Shown here in pieces: positions 59,813-64,000 of a DNA stretch of 64,000 nucleotides; positions within the stretch are counted from its first letter, which is position 1; the number at the start of each line of letters is the position of its first letter. The notes below the pieces were generated by a model. It was given only the letters and a program-made list of their open reading frames with translations. It was not told the DNA's origin and did no database searches. The stretch covers positions 12,525,331 through 12,589,330 of the forward strand of contig OY783210.1 in NCBI GenBank assembly GCA_963678705.1. The letters run 5' to 3'. This DNA is from Panorpa germanica (Eukaryota; Arthropoda; Insecta; Mecoptera; Panorpidae). The translations under genes were made by a program, and so were the position numbers.

Positions 59813-61489
59813 CAATTTAGAAATTCAACAATGTTTATTAACGAATTACAAAAAGGAGAAAATTAGAGTACAGCAAATTATGTGCACATTATTGTACTAC
59901 ATTACATTCATTCATGCAATTGTGTAAAAAAATGTATTTAAATTTACTGAAAAAAACTCTATCTAAATATAAACCATTTGAATATATTACTGCAGTAAAA
60001 AAACGACAAACATTACGTAATTTAACACTGGTATAAAAATGTTTAATTAAAATATCTTTTGTCTATATTAAAACAAACTAAAAAGTAAATAAATCCTTTA
60101 AATTTAAAATCTTTATATAGCAACACGTTTTTTAATCTTTTTCCGTTTCCTTTTTGTTCTCGCGAATGTAGCTAGTATCAATATTCCCGTACATATTACA
60201 CAGTCTATAGTAAACTGGTATAGTTTATTCGCCAACTAGATGTTAACCCAATAATATTTTTAGTAACGAAGGCAATCTATAATAAAAATAATTATAAACA
60301 TCATTTGTGAATAAACTATACTATGAATAAACAGCGCGCATGTGTTTTGTGATATACATTGCATTTTACATTTTAGCTTTGCCAGTGTTAGAAACACAAG
60401 AGACGGGGATCATATTGCAAGAGTATCAAGTGTTTGAAAAGAGCTACCGATCCGAACAATGTAAAAGCAACTATATTAAATAGCCCCCTACGACCCCCAA
60501 CCACAACTGACTACACCCTTGTCATGGTGAGTTCAATGAAGCGGTGTTGACTCTTCAACCTTTGCCTTTTACATTACACCTTGCTTTAGCCCTTTAATAA
60601 TAATATTAAGGGTTCATTGGGGACAATAATATAAGGCTAAACACAAATTTAATCATGAATCAGTGTATATACATCGTTTTGTTTATATGGATTGGAAGTC
60701 AACAACTTATTAATAGCAGAGTTGTGTGAGGTTATTATACATTGTACATATGAAAAACATCTTGTTAGACCAGAAATGATTCAAGTATGGAATCTGTATC
60801 TGTAAATCAGACAGTATTAAGCGCTGAAGAAACACTGTTAAAGACCCCGTTGGATGCATTTGAATATATTGGCAAGTAAATTTATTTATTATCATTAAGT
60901 AGATAGCATGTAAATTCTCATAATTAATTAAAAAAAAACGAAGAAGGTTTTAATGCAATATTTGAATTTTTAAATTAATTATATGTACTTTGTAGAAAAT
61001 AGTCAAAACATTGTAAAAGTAATGTACATCAATGTGCCAGTTTTTGAGATATGTAAGAGAAACTAAGAGAAACATACAAATTTTGGGCAAAAAATTCGAA
61101 AAATCATTTTTTTATGACATTTTCAATTTGAAAGTTTTGAAATTATTTTATTAATTTATAGGTGGTATAATTACCTTTCAGATAATTTTCAATAAATTTG
61201 TTTCATATCCGTACGACCTTTATATCCAGAGAAATCGATATTTTTTGGAAGAGTCACCTAAAATAAAAAATTAAATTTAAAATGGCGGTAATTCTTACAG
61301 GAAAGGAAGGAATTACACCCATGTTGGTGTTTTTGTCAATAAAATTACGTGTATAACACGTCCTTAAATTAACGGTAGTCAGAGACAGGACACCCTGTAT
61401 CATTCGTAATGTTCGAGTCTAATAATAATGCTAATTAAATAAATTTTCAAAATAGAATTATGTCATTTATACTTATCATGAGAGCAAGC
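59813..61489. other. No gene recognised
   Basis: AT-rich. CAGAGACAGGACACCCTGTA at about 61382-61401 looks like a single terminus of a GGTGTCC-type transposon with no partner found. Confidence 0.4.
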
Positions 61490-62066
61490 TTAAGGAGGTA
61501 CAGTACGTTAACGTAAATGATGAAAACGTTGTGAAATTTGGAGGGTCGATACAAATAGTTAAAATATGTACTAGGTGTATATAAAATAATCTTTTCTGTA
61601 ACTATTGCAAAAAGAGAATTATCAAAAGGATACCTATATACGAAAATATTTAAATAAAACCTTTAAGAAACAGTAAATGTAGGTTATAAGCCGGCAACGT
61701 AGCAAATGCCAATTTGAGCGGGATATTCAAAATCGGAATAAATGTTATATAAAATATAACAATTTATTGGTCAAAGAACCAAATCACGCATGCATCAACA
61801 CACGTAAATTTGCAGCGTTGCAAAATTTATTTTCCTTTTTAATATAAATTTGATATTAATTATAGATAATTTTTAATTTAATAAACTATTATATGCATAA
61901 AAAAATCATTTTAACAAGCAAAAAGCAGTTTAATAGAGAATTGAAAAATTCATTTTCAAAGGTACAGTCCCAATATTTGCTCGTCCCTCATGTACTTCGT
62001 ATTTTGCATTTCGTATTACCGAGAGATAAACTTTTTGCATTGACGGTACGTCCTGTACCTCCTTAA
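61490..62066. mobile_element. Complete TTAA-flanked MITE, copy 2
   Basis: TTAA at 61490-61493 and 62063-62066 flank a 569-bp unit. The left end GGAGGTACAGTACGT and the reverse complement of the right end, GGAGGTACAGGACGT, differ at one base. Its first 300 bp match the copy at 1402-1853. It has no reading frame. TTAA target choice is that of piggyBac and some Sola elements; I cannot decide between them. Confidence 0.85.
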
Positions 62067-63307
62067 TGTGGTTCATACGTATGCAGTTAAAAATACCTCT
62101 TCTTGTTTATGAACAAAGAATCATTGAAATGGATAAAGTGTGCTAATGCGAAACAACTTTAATGCACCCTTCTGATATGTCGGAGGTCAGACGTAGTCTC
62201 TTTTAGTTTGTGATTCTTCTAGTTACCAAAAAATCAAAGAGCGAGCAATTTTTACGTTTACATACAAGTAATACAGTACTTTTTATAAGAAATTTGTGAT
62301 ATCTTGTATATATCTCAATAAATATTTTATAAAAATCATAGAAGAAACATGTTTCTATAATTCGATCGATTCTTTTCAACACATTAACAAAGGTGTACTT
62401 TCAGACGAAAAAGCTGCCGAACAAGTAGAAAACACTGTCACGAAGTAAAACAAGAATAAATAGTCTTATAATATTTCAAACATTCTCCAAGTAATACTAA
62501 AGTTATACATTGATTAAAATATGAGAGAAGCACACAGCATAACTAATTTATTCAATTATAGTGTAATTAAAACATCCAAAACCATAAAACCATGCGACTC
62601 CCCTATTTAATTCCATTTCACATCACTTAATTATTCTATTGCTGTGTCAACTTTAACATAAAATCATATTTTAAAATATGTGTCCCTCGACATATACAAA
62701 CTCATATATTTATAATTTATTCCAGAGAAAATATCATCCTGAAATGTATCCCTATCCCTGTATCCCTGTATCCTGGTATTCCGGTATCCCACATGTAAAA
62801 CAGAGTGTTTAGTGTTGTTTAATATTCTACAAAAAAAAGTCAAGCTCACAACTTGATCACCAGTGTGTAAACGGTTGAAGTACCTTTAATATTTATATAT
62901 ATGGTGTCGTAGGAAAACTCGGGTGTCCTGGCACCTGAAGGTTGAGTCCTGGTGACTAGAGGCGGCTCAGTTGTCGTCAAGGGAAAGAAAGTACCCTTGA
63001 TATCACACAATGTTTAAAGGAGACGAGAGGGCGTTGCTAAACATTGGGGTAAGTGGTGAAGACTGAGGAATGAGGGATGGAGGATGAGGTAAAGACATAA
63101 GTATGTAAACAAAGTTTTTGAGATTGTCTTCTTCATTTCACATCAATCGCAAGGATAAAGTTATGTGTGTTGGTTGCAAACTTGTGAATTTAAATGGAGT
63201 GTAAGATTTTGTTGAACATTTATTGAGGTAAATATACGAGCAGGGGAGGACTGGTCACTTTGTTATTTGTACAATAACAAACTATTAACAATTATTATTT
63301 TATTTGA
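62067..63307. other. No gene; short TATCCCTG repeats
   Basis: Imperfect TATCCCTG/TATCCTGG units repeat at about 62748-62790. A purine-rich patch (GAGGGATGGAGGATGAGG) lies at about 63072. No supported gene. Confidence 0.45.
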
Positions 63308-63916
63308 TATAGAGGGTGTCCCAATATTCAACCATAAGCGGGCACCAGAGGGTGGTCCTGCTCATGACTATACAAGAAAAAAAGAAGAAAAAAATTATCT
63401 CATTTTGTTTAGAAATTACAAAAAAAAAAAAAAAATCTATCGAAAATTGAAACACCTTAAGATGTTTTTAACTACCAAGACCACAATTTTTCAAATATTT
63501 CGGATTTTTTTTTGTATCGGCAACCTAAATAGCACTGCTATCCACCACAACCATTAAAAATCCCAGAATGCTAGTAGGTTTTACACAAAAATCAATCGAA
63601 ATTATTTTTTTCCCTAAAATTTGTAAGTATGTAAAAAAGTAAGTAAAGTAAGTAAAATAAGTATGAACACTACTATGGCAAGTTTTTTTTTAAAAATTGG
63701 CTCCAAAATGGTATAATACTCCAGGAAACTAGCAATTCTAAACAAGAACCAAATTTCATAAATTGTTGTTGTTGATACTTTTATCTTTTTTACAATAGCC
63801 AATATAGGTTTTTTATAGTTGAATGAATTAAAACAAATGGTACAAACAATTTGCAAACATGAGCAGGACCACTCTCTGGTGCCCGCTTATCGTTGAATTT
63901 TGGGACACCCTATATA
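63308..63916. mobile_element. MITE with 57-bp terminal inverted repeats, TA-flanked
   Basis: TA flanks the unit (63308-63309, 63915-63916). The left arm 63310-63366 and right arm 63858-63914 pair over 57 bp with four mismatches; both contain GGGTGTCCCAA near the tip and GCGGGCACCAGAG inside. The TA target and the GGGTGTCC-type end fit the Tc1/mariner group. The 490-bp middle holds an A15 tract (about 63420) and only chance frames (96 and 80 codons). No transposase. Confidence 0.8.
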
Positions 63917-64000
63917 GTTATTAAAAATTGGAGTCTGTGTAATGAAAAATGTCGCCGTTTTGACCAGAACAACAAAATATATCGATACCTGCTAATAAAA

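Noticed and set aside
1..64000. CRISPR array, operon-like gene clusters or bacterial signals
   Set aside because: No regularly spaced direct repeats with unique spacers and no clustered reading frames; content is eukaryotic mobile-element DNA.
1..64000. Telomeric TTAGG arrays, LTR retrotransposons or endogenous viral genes
   Set aside because: I saw no tandem TTAGG runs, no paired long terminal repeats and no viral polymerase or capsid motifs.

Overview
This window looks like gene-poor, AT-rich nuclear DNA from an arthropod, most likely an insect. I see no bacterial gene organisation, no operons, no rRNA or tRNA gene and no CRISPR array. The evidence for an arthropod is the mobile-element content: a full-length Jockey-type non-LTR retrotransposon, tails of at least three other LINE families, two decayed mariner transposases, and many short non-autonomous DNA elements (MITEs) of kinds common in insect genomes. 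I cannot name the order or species from sequence alone.

The only long, convincing open reading frames belong to the Jockey element at 11.95-16.2 kb on the minus strand. It has a gag-like ORF1 with three zinc knuckles, an ORF2 with endonuclease and reverse transcriptase, a 3' poly(A) tail and a direct 11-bp target-site duplication (TSD) at both ends, so it is a recent and probably complete insertion. A 221-bp dead-on-arrival copy of the same family, with its own TSD, lies at 3.6 kb.

Layout. 0-11 kb: MITEs (1.4, 3.2, 6.6 kb), a Helitron-like piece (4.6 kb), a possible two-exon gene remnant (4997-5020 plus 6000-6175) and copy 1 of a 620-bp repeat. 11.9-16.8 kb: the Jockey element inside older repeat DNA. 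18-28 kb: LINE tails, a tRNA-derived SINE candidate, a PIF/Harbinger-like MITE and an hAT MITE with an 8-bp TSD. 28-35 kb: a 150-bp tandem duplication, a TTAA-flanked 750-bp element, a mariner remnant and a LINE fragment. 35-43 kb: more copies of the 620-bp repeat and a LINE tail with a 12-bp TSD. 44-48 kb: a LINE tail, two neighbouring long-inverted-repeat elements and an internally deleted mariner transposase. 50-64 kb: mostly unassigned AT-rich DNA with a nested LINE-in-MITE insertion at 55.9-56.5 kb and two complete MITEs (61.5 and 63.3 kb).

The strongest theme is repeated capture of TTAA targets: several unrelated-looking families here begin TTAAGG and end CCTTAA. I found no new multi-gene system. 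The observations most worth a second look are the Jockey ORF2 that lacks any AUG before its endonuclease domain, the paired hairpin elements at 46 kb, the TTAA families, and the in-register 150-bp duplication. Most intergenic stretches hold nothing I can assign, and they may be intron or intergenic DNA of a large genome.
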